Positions 28,004 to 38,224 of a stretch of 64,000 nucleotides of DNA are shown one piece after another. Position numbers and translations under genes: made by a program. The first letter of the stretch is position 1, and every line of letters begins with the position of its first letter. A model generated the notes under the pieces. It searched no databases. It was not told where the DNA came from and was given only the letters and a program-made list of their open reading frames with translations. The stretch lies in NCBI GenBank assembly GCA_030531025.1, contig JAUMTV010000001.1:7747-71746 (forward strand). Reading direction: 5' to 3'. This DNA is from Turicibacter sp. Lineage in GTDB: Bacteria > Bacillota > Bacilli > MOL361 > Turicibacteraceae.

Positions 28004-28165
28004 TTACTCCTCCTCTGTAACTTTAGCAGGCTTTACATCAGCAATCTCTTCTGAGAACTCAGTATTAGAATTGTCTACCGTTAACTTATGCTCCGACTCT
28101 TTCATTAACAGATAATGATCAATTTTCCCTGTACGTTTAAAGACTTCCCATTCTAGACTATTCAT
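28004..28165 (-). CDS. yqzL: YqzL-family small protein
   Basis: A 53-residue protein whose start (MNSLEWEVFKRTGKIDHYLL) matches the YqzL family, found between era and recO in Bacillus. Function unknown. An ATG with an AGAAGGGA site precedes it. The C-terminus ends in three GAG codons that double as the recO ribosome site. It has no membrane segment. Confidence 0.8.
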   Translation of the reverse strand: MNSLEWEVFKRTGKIDHYLLMKESEHKLTVDNSNTEFSEEIADVKPAKVTEEE

Positions 28166-28274
28166 GTATTATCCCTTCTTACTAGCTACGCTTTTATTTT
28201 TGCCCCTATAACTAGTATGGCTCTGAAAAGAAAATCTATGAGAGTCTATTATGATTTTGTCTTAAAAAGTCGAA

Positions 28275-29183
28275 TTAATATTCCTTTTCACTATATCCAA
28301 AGTCATTTAAGTACAATTTTTTATTACGCCAATCTTTTTGCACTTTTACCCATAACTCTAGATAAATTTTTGTTCCTAATAATTTAACAATATCTTTACG
28401 CGCTAACGTTCCAATATCTTTTAGCATTTTTCCACCTTTACCGATTAAAATTCCTTTTTGAGATGGACGCTCTACAACGATAGTTGCCATTACATCAATG
28501 ACATTTTGACCTTCTACTTTTTCAATTTTATCAATAACAACAGCAACTGAATGTGGAACTTCTTCGTGTGTTAAGTGTAACACTTTTTCACGAATTAATT
28601 CTGAAATAATGAAACGTTCTGGATGATCGGTAATATGATCTGAAGGATAAAATTGTGGCCCCTCAGGTAACTCTTCTTTAATCACTGTAAGCAACGTATC
28701 AATATTTTCACCTGTCTTCGCAGAAATCGGAATAATTCCCGCAAATTCATGTTCTTCTTTAAAGGCAGCAATAACTGCTAATAAATCTTCTTTCGTAATT
28801 AAATCAATTTTATTAATGACTAAAAACACAGGTTGCTTTACTGATTTTAAGTGTTCTAAGATAAAGCGATCCCCACGCCCTAGTTTTTCCGTTGCATTTA
28901 CCATAAACATAACAGCATCAACTTCGTTTAATGTCCCGATTGCTAAATCTGTCATGAATTTTCCTAGCTCATGCTTTGGCTTATGAATTCCAGGCGTATC
29001 AATAAAAATAGTTTGTGAATCATGATCTGTAATAACCCCTTGAATCTTATTACGTGTCGTTTGTGGCTTATCACTCATGATTGCAATTTTTTTTCCTAAT
29101 ACTTTATTTAAAAATGTTGATTTTCCAACATTAGGGCGACCAATTATTGAAACAAACCCTGATTTGAATGTTGCGTTATTCAT
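28275..29183 (-). CDS. era: GTPase Era
   Basis: A GTPase that binds the 3' end of 16S rRNA during 30S maturation. It has 302 residues: GTPase domain (G1 [11 protein letters not shown]3 DTPG, G4 NKID) and a C-terminal KH domain ([15 protein letters not shown]). The start ATG overlaps the cdd stop by one base (TAATG), so the two are translationally coupled. Confidence 0.97.
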   Translation of the reverse strand: MNNATFKSGFVSIIGRPNVGKSTFLNKVLGKKIAIMSDKPQTTRNKIQGVITDHDSQTIFIDTPGIHKPKHELGKFMTDLAIGTLNEVDAVMFMVNATEKLGRGDRFILEHLKSVKQPVFLVINKIDLITKEDLLAVIAAFKEEHEFAGIIPISAKTGENIDTLLTVIKEELPEGPQFYPSDHITDHPERFIISELIREKVLHLTHEEVPHSVAVVIDKIEKVEGQNVIDVMATIVVERPSQKGILIGKGGKMLKDIGTLARKDIVKLLGTKIYLELWVKVQKDWRNKKLYLNDFGYSEKEY

Positions 29184-29587
29184 TATAAATCCTCCGATGT
29201 GAATGAGTATGGTAATAACTCTGCTACGGTATATGTTTTCACTTCATCTTTATTGCTTAATAAAATCACTTGTGCATCTTGTGGCATTAACTCACTAATC
29301 ACTTGACGGCATGCTCCACATGGAGAAATTGGACGATCGGTATTTGCAACAACTGCAATTGCCTCAATATCGTCACGACGATAACCTTTTGTAAAAGCTG
29401 TAAATAACGCTGAACGTTCAGCACAGTTTGTTAAACCAAATGAAGCATTTTCAATGTTTGCTCCGTTAATGATACTCCCATCTTTCAATTTTAAAGCTGC
29501 TCCCACTGGAAACTTTGAATATGGAACATAGGCATTTTTATAAGCTTCTTTTGCTGCTGTGATTAAATCTGCGTACTTTTCTTTCAT
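29183..29587 (-). CDS. cdd: cytidine deaminase
   Basis: Converts cytidine and deoxycytidine to uridine forms in pyrimidine salvage. It has 134 residues with the zinc/catalytic motifs NCAERSALF (Cys and Glu) and PCGACRQV (two Cys), the tetrameric all-Cys type. It sits between dgkA and era as in B. subtilis. The ATG has a GAAGAGTT-type site. Confidence 0.96.
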   Translation of the reverse strand: MKEKYADLITAAKEAYKNAYVPYSKFPVGAALKLKDGSIINGANIENASFGLTNCAERSALFTAFTKGYRRDDIEAIAVVANTDRPISPCGACRQVISELMPQDAQVILLSNKDEVKTYTVAELLPYSFTSEDL

Positions 29588-29601
29588 AAACTCTTCACCT
29601 A

Positions 29602-29988
29602 CTAATTAAAAATATATGGGAGGAAGATTACTCCTCCGATAATAATCGCGACAATCGACGCGATAAGAACCGCTCCTGCGGCAACATCCTTCGCAATTTT
29701 GGCATAAATATGATATTCAGATGTGACTAGGTCCACTGTTCGTTCAATGGCTGTATTGACCATTTCTAAACAAATCACTTGTGCACTAATTATTAAAATA
29801 ATGAGAAATTCTAGCTTACTAATACCAAAATAAAGGCCACCTAAAACAGCAACCAATAACGCTGTATAGTGGACCTTTATATTACGCCCTATTACAAAAG
29901 ATGTCAAGATACCACAAAAGGCATGTTGAAAAGATTTAATTAATGCTTTAACGGAATGTGCTTCTTTAACGTCGAATTCCGAGCGCAT
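29602..29988 (-). CDS. dgkA: diacylglycerol/undecaprenol kinase (DgkA)
   Basis: A small integral membrane lipid kinase. In Gram-positives it mainly phosphorylates undecaprenol to recycle the cell-wall carrier lipid. The 128 residues have three hydrophobic helices and the signature EMVNTAIERTVDLV. The ATG at 29988 has AGGAGG about 9 bp upstream and overlaps the end of ybeY by 23 bp. Confidence 0.92.
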   Translation of the reverse strand: MRSEFDVKEAHSVKALIKSFQHAFCGILTSFVIGRNIKVHYTALLVAVLGGLYFGISKLEFLIILIISAQVICLEMVNTAIERTVDLVTSEYHIYAKIAKDVAAGAVLIASIVAIIIGGVIFLPYIFN

Positions 29989-30439
29989 TTAAGACATCCT
30001 CCTGTTTACCAAACATGATTTTCTCTTCTTCAGGTTCTAAATGATCATAGCCTAATAGATGCAGACATCCATGTACAGCGAGGAAACTTAACTCACGCTC
30101 AAATGAATGTCCAAATCGTTCAGCTTGTTCACGTGTTCTTGGTAATGAAATAAACACATCACCAAGCATTCGTGGCATTGGAACGCCTTGAATTTTAATT
30201 TCTCCTGGCATTTCATCTTCAATGGCAAACGTTATAACATCTGTTACTGCATCTTTTTGTCGATAATTTGCATTGATTTCACGAATTTGTTCATTATCAA
30301 CAAAAATGAAACTGCACTCTAACATATCATTTGTTAAATTTTCTTGTTTAATTGTTTCGTGAACAACTTTCGTAATCATTGCTTCGTATTGTTCAACCGA
30401 TTCATTCGTTTGATTATAAAATTGGATATCTACTGCCAT
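29966..30439 (-). CDS. ybeY: endoribonuclease YbeY
   Basis: A zinc-dependent RNase involved in 16S rRNA 3'-end maturation and 70S quality control. It has 157 residues with the metal motif HGCLHLLGYDH near 120-130. It lies 15 bp after phoH. In B. subtilis a seven-membrane-span HD phosphodiesterase gene (yqfF) lies between phoH and ybeY, and it is missing here. Confidence 0.96.
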   Translation of the reverse strand: MAVDIQFYNQTNESVEQYEAMITKVVHETIKQENLTNDMLECSFIFVDNEQIREINANYRQKDAVTDVITFAIEDEMPGEIKIQGVPMPRMLGDVFISLPRTREQAERFGHSFERELSFLAVHGCLHLLGYDHLEPEEEKIMFGKQEDVLNALGIRR

Positions 30440-30454
30440 GTGTGTTGCTCCTTT

Positions 30455-31423
30455 TTATTCACCTGTCTTCTCATAGCTTTCAATAATTTTTTGAACAAGC
30501 GTATGACGAACGACATCAACTGTTTCGAATTGAACAAACTCAATCCCTTTAACATCGTGCAAAATTTCTTTTGCGTGTTTCAACCCTGATTTAACTGGTT
30601 TAGGTAAGTCAATTTGTGTCTCATCACCTGTTACAACCATTTTCGAATTGAATCCTAAACGTGTTAAAAACATTTTCATTTGTTGTTTTGTTGTATTTTG
30701 TGCTTCATCTAAAATAATATAAGCATCTTCAAGCGTACGCCCACGCATATAAGCGAGTGGAGCGATTTCAATAATACCGCGCTCAATCATTTTTTCAGTT
30801 TGTTCAAGCCCTAATACATCATATAATGCATCATATAATGGACGTAAGTATGGATCAACCTTCTCTTTTAAATCTCCTGGTAAGAAACCTAGATTTTCTC
30901 CTGCTTCAACAACTGGACGTGTTAAAATGATTTTACGAACAATATTCTTTTTAAGTAATGCCACACCAATGACAACAGCCAAGTATGTCTTACCTGTCCC
31001 AGCTGGCCCAATTCCAAAGACAAGATCATTGTCTTGAATTTTACGATAATATTCTTTTTGATTGAACGTTTTCGCATAAATGGTTTTACCTTGCACCGTT
31101 TTAATAATTTTATAGCGTTCATCAAATAAAGATTCTAATTCAGCTAAACGGTGTTGTTCATTCATTTTTATTGCATATAGTACATCACGTTCTGTAATTT
31201 CTTTACCTTTTCGATGTAACTCAACAAGTGCTAACAATACTTGACGAATAATGTCAGCTTTCTTTTCATCACCGAATACATATAATTGATCACCTCTAAG
31301 TGAGATTTCTACATTATAGTAATCCTCAAAGATTTTCAAATGCTTATCATGATGTCCAATAACTGAGATGGTTTCATCAATTGTTTCAAACACTGCTGGT
31401 ATTTTAATAGGGTCTTTACTCAT
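30455..31423 (-). CDS. phoH: PhoH-like ATPase
   Basis: A P-loop ATPase of the PhoH/PhoL group, encoded with YbeY in most bacteria and linked to RNA metabolism. It has 322 residues: N-terminal region (about 1-120), Walker A GPAGTGKTYLA, Walker B IILDEAQN and sensor VVTGDETQIDLP. Start ATG 12 bp below the yqfD stop. Confidence 0.94.
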   Translation of the reverse strand: MSKDPIKIPAVFETIDETISVIGHHDKHLKIFEDYYNVEISLRGDQLYVFGDEKKADIIRQVLLALVELHRKGKEITERDVLYAIKMNEQHRLAELESLFDERYKIIKTVQGKTIYAKTFNQKEYYRKIQDNDLVFGIGPAGTGKTYLAVVIGVALLKKNIVRKIILTRPVVEAGENLGFLPGDLKEKVDPYLRPLYDALYDVLGLEQTEKMIERGIIEIAPLAYMRGRTLEDAYIILDEAQNTTKQQMKMFLTRLGFNSKMVVTGDETQIDLPKPVKSGLKHAKEILHDVKGIEFVQFETVDVVRHTLVQKIIESYEKTGE

Positions 31424-31435
31424 AATTCAGCTCCT

Positions 31436-32566
31436 CTAATATGCAATATTTTCGTATATAGTCAGATGACACTTAAAAATAAATTGTGTCTCTGTCTCTT
31501 CTTCTGATATTATCTCCAAATTTTTTATGATAAACTCACCATCTGTTTGTTCTTTAAAAGAATTTTTGACAAGTGTCAGAAGATTTGCTTTTAGCTCATC
31601 AGAAGTGTTTACTTTTATTATATCACTTTTTTCATAATATTGTCTTTTTTCTAAATAAAGCGGTGATTCTTTCATAAAAAATAATGGATTATAGTCTTTT
31701 GTTACCTCATCATATTTTTCATAAGTAATGTCTTGAGTCGGAAACGTAAATTCCATGCCACCTAAATGTAAAACATAAGTCGTTTGCTTGTTTGCAGTAT
31801 ATCCTTCTTCTACATAACTTTTTTCTGCTGTCACCGTTGCTTCATACCAAGTATCGGCCCATACTTCTCCTTTAGCTGTATTTTCAATAGGAATAATTTC
31901 AGCAGTATTAGGTTGCTCCACGTAACAAGTTACTAATGGATCACCTGCTTTAACGACTTGATTTTGCTCTACTAATACTCGACAACTTGAAACTTTATAA
32001 TTTTTAATGAGTCCTGAACGTTTCGCATAGAGTGTGTCAGTGTACGCATCTAAATTTTCCCGTTCATCAACTGGCGTATTATAAACATCAAAGACTATAT
32101 CTGTTCCCTTTCGATAAATATTAATCCAGACATATTCATTATAGTATTCATCAAGTTCTGACTTAATATCTGCAAGATCACTTTTTAAAAAATGAAAGGG
32201 TCCAACTTGTTTAAAATGTGGCTCTAATAACGATTCTAAAACTTCTTGTTCTTGAGTATTTAAGTTTCCATCAATTCGATAACCAATCGTATGTTTATTC
32301 ATTAGAATCATTAATAAACAAGTTAGCACAACAATGGGAACAATAATCTTCAATATAGAAGGATAAATTGATAATTCTAAAGCTATAGGATATTGTGTTT
32401 CTAGCTGTTTGGCTACATCCTTACGGATTGTAACCAAATAGCCATCTGGATGTTTTTTAACTCCATAAATCATAATGTTTTGTCGCCTGAGTTGGGTGAC
32501 TTCTCGCATAGAAGGCACTAAAATTCGAACTTTTGCAATGAAAATACTTAACCATTTGTTATTCAT
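31436..32566 (-). CDS. yqfD: sporulation protein YqfD
   Basis: A mother-cell sporulation membrane protein that in B. subtilis is made under sigma-E. Its molecular role is not known. It has 376 residues. A membrane segment lies near residues 78-97 (IVPIVVLTCLLMILMN), followed by a large domain that should be outside the cytoplasm. It overlaps yqfC by a few bases. The ATG at 32566 is chosen over a GTG nine bases earlier because only the ATG has a (weak) GGTG site in range. Confidence 0.9.
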   Translation of the reverse strand: MNNKWLSIFIAKVRILVPSMREVTQLRRQNIMIYGVKKHPDGYLVTIRKDVAKQLETQYPIALELSIYPSILKIIVPIVVLTCLLMILMNKHTIGYRIDGNLNTQEQEVLESLLEPHFKQVGPFHFLKSDLADIKSELDEYYNEYVWINIYRKGTDIVFDVYNTPVDERENLDAYTDTLYAKRSGLIKNYKVSSCRVLVEQNQVVKAGDPLVTCYVEQPNTAEIIPIENTAKGEVWADTWYEATVTAEKSYVEEGYTANKQTTYVLHLGGMEFTFPTQDITYEKYDEVTKDYNPLFFMKESPLYLEKRQYYEKSDIIKVNTSDELKANLLTLVKNSFKEQTDGEFIIKNLEIISEEETETQFIFKCHLTIYENIAY

Positions 32567-32828
32567 TCTTATCACCGACTATTTCTATTTTTTTTATGCT
32601 ATCACTTTCAATTCGAATGACTAAATCACCATACTCTTTGATTCTTAAATTTACCCCAAAAATCATATACTGATTATCAGGGGTCTTTAAGATACAAGAC
32701 TCCTCCGTGAAATTTTCTACCGTGCAACGATCATTTACAATGACGGTTTTATTTTGTATGAGTTGAATAAGAGGATAATTCAAAGCTTGCTTAAAGATTA
32801 ATGATTCAACTTTATTAATCATTTCCAT
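32559..32828 (-). CDS. yqfC: sporulation protein YqfC
   Basis: A small 89-residue protein of the YabP/YqfC family with the pattern ENFTEESCILKTPDNQYMIFGVNLRIKEY, seen here in overlapping parts. It is paired with yqfD, as in B. subtilis. A second in-frame ATG (codon 3) is also possible: GATGGTGATAAA precedes the first ATG and GGTGA is the only site. A sigma-E promoter lies about 45 bp upstream. Confidence 0.9.
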   Translation of the reverse strand: MEMINKVESLIFKQALNYPLIQLIQNKTVIVNDRCTVENFTEESCILKTPDNQYMIFGVNLRIKEYGDLVIRIESDSIKKIEIVGDKNE

Positions 32829-32872
32829 TTTATCACCATCATTTTTGTCTTTACTCTTCCTATACTCATAAG

Positions 32873-32901
32873 ATTGTATGAGACGAATCTTATGAATATG
32901 A
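32873..32901 (-). promoter_or_regulatory. sigma-E promoter of yqfC-yqfD
   Basis: On the minus strand, TCATATT (32895-32901), a 14-bp spacer and CATACAAT (32873-32880) agree with the Bacillus sigma-E consensus KMATATT-N14-CATACAHT. The genes directly below are known sigma-E targets in B. subtilis. Confidence 0.85.
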
Positions 32902-32986
32902 ATATTTCCTTGAAAATGCTAAGGATAAACGATAAATTAGCCTACCTCCCACCTTCTCTAATAGCTAAACATCATCCGTAAATAAA

Positions 32987-33020
32987 AAAATCGATTCTCA
33001 AATGAGAATCGATTTTTTTA
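32987..33020 (-). terminator. parEC terminator
   Basis: ATCGATTCTCA is inversely repeated as TGAGAATCGAT with A/T tracts on both sides. It ends parC on the minus strand and insulates it from yqfC. Confidence 0.85.
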
Positions 33021-35426
33021 TTCATTATCTTCTACTATAAATTTAAGAACAGGTGAGTCAACAATGTTCGTTCCAACTGAATTTAAATCAACAGGTTTAA
33101 ATAATGACATATTTAATTTTGTTGCTCCGTCAATCGTTAATATTGAAACCTCTTGTTTTGGTGAAACTTTTATACAATCTACAAATTGATGAGGATTTGA
33201 TTTGATTGTTTTAATACCTAAACATCCTTTTTTATTACGTGTTGATAACGCAATGTCTTTTACTTTTAACTTTTTAATATTTCCACGTTGAGTTAATAAA
33301 AGTAACTCATCATTAACAGACGCTAAAACTACTTTAATTAGTTGATCATCGGATCCAATTTGGATTCCTTTCACTCCCATCGCTTTAAGCCCTGTCGGAG
33401 TAATTTCATCATCACTGAATTTTAACAGATATCCTTTTCTAGTGACCATAATCACATCATTCATAAACGTACAACGAATAACAGACAATAATTCATCATC
33501 ATCTTTAATAGACATCGCTACCATGGCACGATGATAACGCGAAACTTCAAAATCACTTAAACGTGTCTTTTTAATCATTCCATTTTTAGTTGTAAAGAAG
33601 AAATACTCTTCTGTCTTAAAGTCAGAAACAGCATAAACAGCAATAATTTTTTCCTCTGAATCCATCGTCACTAAATTCGAGACATGCTGTCCGATGTCCT
33701 TCCACTTAAAGTCTGGTAGTTTATAAACAGGCAAGTAGATAAAGCTTCCTCTATTCGTAAACATCACTAATGTTTGTAATGTATCTAATTGAAGTTTAGC
33801 GACTAACTCATCGCCATCTTTCATTCCTGGAATATCAGATTTCGTTGCATTGTAAGAGCGTAAGCTCGTACGTTTAACATATCCATCTTTTGTAATAGCA
33901 ACCATAACATCTTCTTTGACAATCATATCTGTTTCATCAATTTTAATCTCTTGAATATGCTTTTCAATCACACTACGGCGTGGTGTCTCAAATTGTTTCT
34001 TAACTTGTTTTAACTCACTTTGAATGACTTTTAGTAATTTAGTTTCACTGCTTAAAATAGACATTAGACGCTCAATCGTTGCTGTTAATTCTTCGTTTTC
34101 ATTTTCAAGTGCAGTAACATCTGTATTTGTTAAGCGATATAACTGTAACATAACAATCGCTTCTGCTTGTCGTTCACTAAAATCGAAAGCTTGAATTAAA
34201 TTTTTCTTAGCATCTGCTTTATCTTTTGACTGACGAATAATATGTACTACTTCATCTAATACAGATACCATTTTAATTAAACCTTCAACAATATGTTGAC
34301 GTTCACGTGCTTTTTTCAAATCGAAGTTTGAACGATTAGTTACCACTTCTTTTTGATGTTGAATATAGGCATCAATTAGTTCTAGTAATCCCATTAACAC
34401 AGGACGTTTGTTATGAATGGCAACCATGTTAATGTTATATGAGATTTGTAAATCAGTATTTTTAAATAAATAATTTAACACCGTTTCTGATTTAACATCT
34501 TTTTTCAATTCAATAACGACACGTAACCCATTTCGATCCGTCTCATCACGAACTTCCATGATTCCTTCAACTTTTTTATCAATTCGAAGGTCATCAATTT
34601 TCTTCACTAAATTAGCCTTATTCACTTCATATGGAATTTCAGTAATAACGATTTGCTCACGTCCACCACGAATAGGTTCAATTTCAGTTTTTGAACGAAC
34701 AACAATACGGCCTTTTCCTGTCGTATAAGCTTTTTTAATCTCTTGTTCACCTTGAATAATTGCACCTGTTGGGAAATCTGGTCCTTGAACAAATGTTAAG
34801 ATCTCATCTAACTCACATTGTTTATGATTCATTCGATAGATAACAGCATCAATAATTTCTCCTAAATTATGTGGAGGAATATCAGTTGCATACCCTGCTG
34901 AAATCCCTGTTGCACCATTTACTAATAAATTCGGGAAAAATGCTGGTAAAACAGTCGGTTCTGTCATTGAGTCATCGAAGTTTGGAATAAAATCAACTAG
35001 ATTTTTTTCAATATCTTTTAATAACAGTCCTGAAATAGCTGACAAACGCGCTTCTGTATAACGCATAGCAGCAGCGGGATCCCCATCGATACTACCATTA
35101 TTTCCATGCATTTGAACTAATGGTTCTCGAAGTTTCCAATCTTGGGATAAACGTACCATCGCATCGTAAACTGAAGAGTCACCATGCGGATGATAGTTAC
35201 CGATAACATTACCAACAGTTTTAGCTGACTTACGGAATGGTTTTTCATAGGTATTTCCATCTTTATACATCGCATATAGAATACGACGTTGAACAGGTTT
35301 CAACCCATCTCGCACATCTGGTAATGCACGATCTTGAATAATATATTTTGAGTAACGTCCAAAACGATCACCCATAATGTCTTCTAAACGCATGACCTGC
35401 ACACGTTCTTGGGTAGCTTTGTCCAT
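33018..35426 (-). CDS. parC: DNA topoisomerase IV subunit A
   Basis: The DNA-cleaving subunit of topoisomerase IV, which unlinks daughter chromosomes. The protein has 802 residues. The catalytic tyrosine is Y123 ([12 protein letters not shown]). The quinolone-resistance region reads [10 protein letters not shown] (S84, S85, D88), which is the unmutated-type sequence. A C-terminal beta-pinwheel follows from about 490. The start is 3 bp after the parE stop, with GAGGGTG. Pairing with parE and the plsY neighbour, and no gyrase box, favours ParC over GyrA. Confidence 0.95.
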   Translation of the reverse strand: MDKATQERVQVMRLEDIMGDRFGRYSKYIIQDRALPDVRDGLKPVQRRILYAMYKDGNTYEKPFRKSAKTVGNVIGNYHPHGDSSVYDAMVRLSQDWKLREPLVQMHGNNGSIDGDPAAAMRYTEARLSAISGLLLKDIEKNLVDFIPNFDDSMTEPTVLPAFFPNLLVNGATGISAGYATDIPPHNLGEIIDAVIYRMNHKQCELDEILTFVQGPDFPTGAIIQGEQEIKKAYTTGKGRIVVRSKTEIEPIRGGREQIVITEIPYEVNKANLVKKIDDLRIDKKVEGIMEVRDETDRNGLRVVIELKKDVKSETVLNYLFKNTDLQISYNINMVAIHNKRPVLMGLLELIDAYIQHQKEVVTNRSNFDLKKARERQHIVEGLIKMVSVLDEVVHIIRQSKDKADAKKNLIQAFDFSERQAEAIVMLQLYRLTNTDVTALENENEELTATIERLMSILSSETKLLKVIQSELKQVKKQFETPRRSVIEKHIQEIKIDETDMIVKEDVMVAITKDGYVKRTSLRSYNATKSDIPGMKDGDELVAKLQLDTLQTLVMFTNRGSFIYLPVYKLPDFKWKDIGQHVSNLVTMDSEEKIIAVYAVSDFKTEEYFFFTTKNGMIKKTRLSDFEVSRYHRAMVAMSIKDDDELLSVIRCTFMNDVIMVTRKGYLLKFSDDEITPTGLKAMGVKGIQIGSDDQLIKVVLASVNDELLLLTQRGNIKKLKVKDIALSTRNKKGCLGIKTIKSNPHQFVDCIKVSPKQEVSILTIDGATKLNMSLFKPVDLNSVGTNIVDSPVLKFIVEDNE

Positions 35427-35429
35427 ATA

Positions 35430-37364
35430 TTACACCCTCTCTATATCATAATCATCTTCCATGGTAAAGTCGACGTTTTGCTCAATCCATTCACGACGAG
35501 GCTCAACTTTATCTCCCATGAGTGTTGTCACTCGATGATCTGCGTCTGCAGCATCTTCGATGGTTACTTGAATTAATGTTCGTGTTTCAGGATTCATTGT
35601 CGTATCCCATAACTGATCTGCATTCATTTCACCAAGACCTTTATAACGTTGAAGGGTATAACCTTTTCCAACCTTCGCAATTGCTGCACCTAACTCTTCA
35701 TCTGTCCATGCATATTCAATAATTTGCTTTTTACCTTGTCCTTTTGAAACTTTATAAAGTGGTGGCAATGCGATATAAACCTTTCCTGCTTCCACTAATT
35801 CCTTCATGTAACGGAAGAAGAATGTTAATAGTAACACTTGAATATGAGCACCATCTGTATCGGCATCGGTCATAATAATAATCTTATCATAATTAACATC
35901 ACTTAATTCAAAGTTCGGACCGACCCCTGCTCCAATGGTATAAATCATGGTATTGATTTCTTCATTTTTAAAGATATCTTCCATCTTCGCTTTCTCGGTA
36001 TTAATAACTTTCCCACGTAAAGGAAGAATGGCTTGGAAAGCACGATTACGTCCAAGTTTTGCTGATCCACCCGCTGAATCCCCTTCGACTAAGAATAACT
36101 CATTTTTTTGAGGATTCTTTGTTTGGGCTGGTGTTAATTTACCTGATAAATTCGTTTCTTTTTTCTTTTTTGTTTTACCACTACGTGCATCTTCACGAGC
36201 TTTACGAGCTGCTTCACGAGCTTGAGCCGCTTTCATTGCTTTTTTAATTAATTGTGTAGCAACGGCACCATTTTCTTCAAAAAAGAATGTTAATTTCTCA
36301 GCAATTACATTATCCACTGCTGAACGAGCTTCTGGTGTTCCTAGTTTCGCTTTCGTTTGGCCTTCAAACTGCAATAAGCCTTCTGGAATACGAACCGATA
36401 CAATAGCTGCTAATCCTTCACGAATATCCGCACCTTCTAAGTTTTTATCTTTTTCTTTTAATAAGCCATTACGACGAGCATAATCATTAAAAATACGCGT
36501 TAAAACAGCTTTAGCTCCTGTTTCATGCGTTCCACCATCTTTTGTACGGACATTATTAACAAACGATAAAATATTTTCTGAATAGCTTGCTGAATATTGA
36601 AAAGCAAAGTCAACTTCAATCTCTTGACTCTCACCCTCGAAGTATACAACTTCATGTAACGTATCTTTACCTTCATTTAAATAACTAACAAATGACTTAA
36701 TTCCATCTTCGTAATGGAAAGATTCTTGCTTATCATTACGCAAATCAATTAATTCAATTTTTAGCCCTTTTAATAAAAACGCAGACTCACGTAAACGTTC
36801 GCTTAAAATATCAAAAGAATAGACCGTTGTAGAGAAAATTTCTGGATCTGGCTTAAACGTGACTAATGTTCCTGTTTCTTTCGTCTTCCCGATCACTTCT
36901 AATCCTGTAACGGGATGTCCACCTTTTTCAAAGCGTTGACGATAAATTGATCCATCACGTTTGATTGTGACCTCTAACCACTCAGATAAGGCATTTACTA
37001 CACTGGCCCCTACACCGTGTAATCCACCTGATGTTTTATAACCGCCTGTTCCAAACTTACCACCAGCATGTAAGACAGTATAAATCACTTCTGGAGTTGG
37101 TTTCCCAGATTTATGCATACCTGTCGGAACTCCACGTCCACTATCTTGGACACTAATACTATTATTTTCATGAATTGTTACTTTTATATAATTACCGTAA
37201 CCGGCTAAAACTTCATCAATAGCATTATCAACAATTTCATAAACGAGATGATGTAATCCACGACTATCTGTCGAACCAATGTACATCCCAGGTCTTTTAC
37301 GTACTGCCTCTAATCCTTCAAGTACCTGTATCGAATCTTCGTTATAATTTAAGTGCGTCGACAT
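35430..37364 (-). CDS. parE: DNA topoisomerase IV subunit B
   Basis: The ATPase subunit of topoisomerase IV. It has 644 residues: GHKL ATPase (EIVDNAIDEVLAGYG; GGLHGVGASVVNALS), transducer domain, and TOPRIM (ELFLVEGDSAGGSAK; MTDADTDGAHI). A basic KTKKKKET stretch is near residue 395. The ATG at 37364 has AAAGGAG. The longer in-frame reading from 37388 lacks a site. The gene is divergent from plsY, as in B. subtilis. Confidence 0.96.
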   Translation of the reverse strand: MSTHLNYNEDSIQVLEGLEAVRKRPGMYIGSTDSRGLHHLVYEIVDNAIDEVLAGYGNYIKVTIHENNSISVQDSGRGVPTGMHKSGKPTPEVIYTVLHAGGKFGTGGYKTSGGLHGVGASVVNALSEWLEVTIKRDGSIYRQRFEKGGHPVTGLEVIGKTKETGTLVTFKPDPEIFSTTVYSFDILSERLRESAFLLKGLKIELIDLRNDKQESFHYEDGIKSFVSYLNEGKDTLHEVVYFEGESQEIEVDFAFQYSASYSENILSFVNNVRTKDGGTHETGAKAVLTRIFNDYARRNGLLKEKDKNLEGADIREGLAAIVSVRIPEGLLQFEGQTKAKLGTPEARSAVDNVIAEKLTFFFEENGAVATQLIKKAMKAAQAREAARKAREDARSGKTKKKKETNLSGKLTPAQTKNPQKNELFLVEGDSAGGSAKLGRNRAFQAILPLRGKVINTEKAKMEDIFKNEEINTMIYTIGAGVGPNFELSDVNYDKIIIMTDADTDGAHIQVLLLTFFFRYMKELVEAGKVYIALPPLYKVSKGQGKKQIIEYAWTDEELGAAIAKVGKGYTLQRYKGLGEMNADQLWDTTMNPETRTLIQVTIEDAADADHRVTTLMGDKVEPRREWIEQNVDFTMEDDYDIERV

Positions 37365-37582
37365 GATGACACTCCTTTCTCTTTCCATTATCTCATTTTA
37401 AAAGATTTTAACACAGAATAAAAGATATTATTTTTATAAATTATCGAACTGATGTTTTTATTTCTATACAAAATAAAAGTATTATACATTAATTAGATTA
37501 CGAATTATATAGTGAAATATGTCGAACATTAAGTTTTTTATATTTTTTTTGTAAATTTCACTAATATTATCGTACTATATGC

Positions 37583-37588
37583 TATAAT
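37583..37588 (+). promoter_or_regulatory. plsY promoter, extended -10
   Basis: TATAAT preceded by TGC gives an extended -10 element, 26 bp before the plsY start. The -35 is not clear. Confidence 0.6.
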
Positions 37589-37613
37589 ATTTCTACAAAA
37601 AAGGAGGATTTAC

Positions 37614-38198
37614 ATGATAAATATAGCTCTAATCATTATAGCCTATTTATTAGGATCATTCCCTTCCGCATTAGTCATTGGGAAAACTTTTTATCAAAAA
37701 GATATTCGTAACTATGGTTCTGGAAACCTAGGAAGCACGAATGCCTTTCGTGTTTTAGGTAAAAAAGGTGGATCCGTTGTTTTTATTCTAGATATTTTAA
37801 AAGGTGGATTAGCTCTCTTAATCGCCACTTATGGTGGAGCTACTATTTCACCATTAATTATTGCTGTTTTTGCTTTAATCGGTCATATTTACCCAATTTT
37901 CGCTAACTTTAAAGGTGGAAAAGCAGTTGCAACAAGTGCAGGGATTATATTATTTTACTCACCGATGTTATTTTTGATACTATTTGTAATTTTTATTATT
38001 ACATTAAAAATTTGGAAAATGGTGTCTTTATCATCAACGATTATTTCAATTGCTGCCGTTATTATTATTTGGTTCGGTAACTATGATTTAACGGCACAAA
38101 TTATGTTTTCAATCTTTGCAGCTCTAATCATTATCAAACATATTCCAAATTATAAACGCATTTTAAACGGAACTGAAAATAAAGTTTCATTCTTATAA
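37614..38198 (+). CDS. plsY: acyl-phosphate glycerol-3-phosphate acyltransferase
   Basis: A membrane enzyme that adds an acyl group from acyl-phosphate to glycerol-3-phosphate, the first step of phospholipid synthesis. It has 194 residues with five or more membrane segments and the family motifs SGNLGSTNAFRVLG, FKGGKAVATSAG and NYKRILNGTE. The start is ATG with AAAAGGAGG. The following small spo0E-like gene begins 26 bp downstream and is probably co-transcribed. Confidence 0.96.
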   Translation: MINIALIIIAYLLGSFPSALVIGKTFYQKDIRNYGSGNLGSTNAFRVLGKKGGSVVFILDILKGGLALLIATYGGATISPLIIAVFALIGHIYPIFANFKGGKAVATSAGIILFYSPMLFLILFVIFIITLKIWKMVSLSSTIISIAAVIIIWFGNYDLTAQIMFSIFAALIIIKHIPNYKRILNGTENKVSFL

Positions 38199-38224
38199 GA
38201 AAATAATCTATTGGGGGGAAACAG

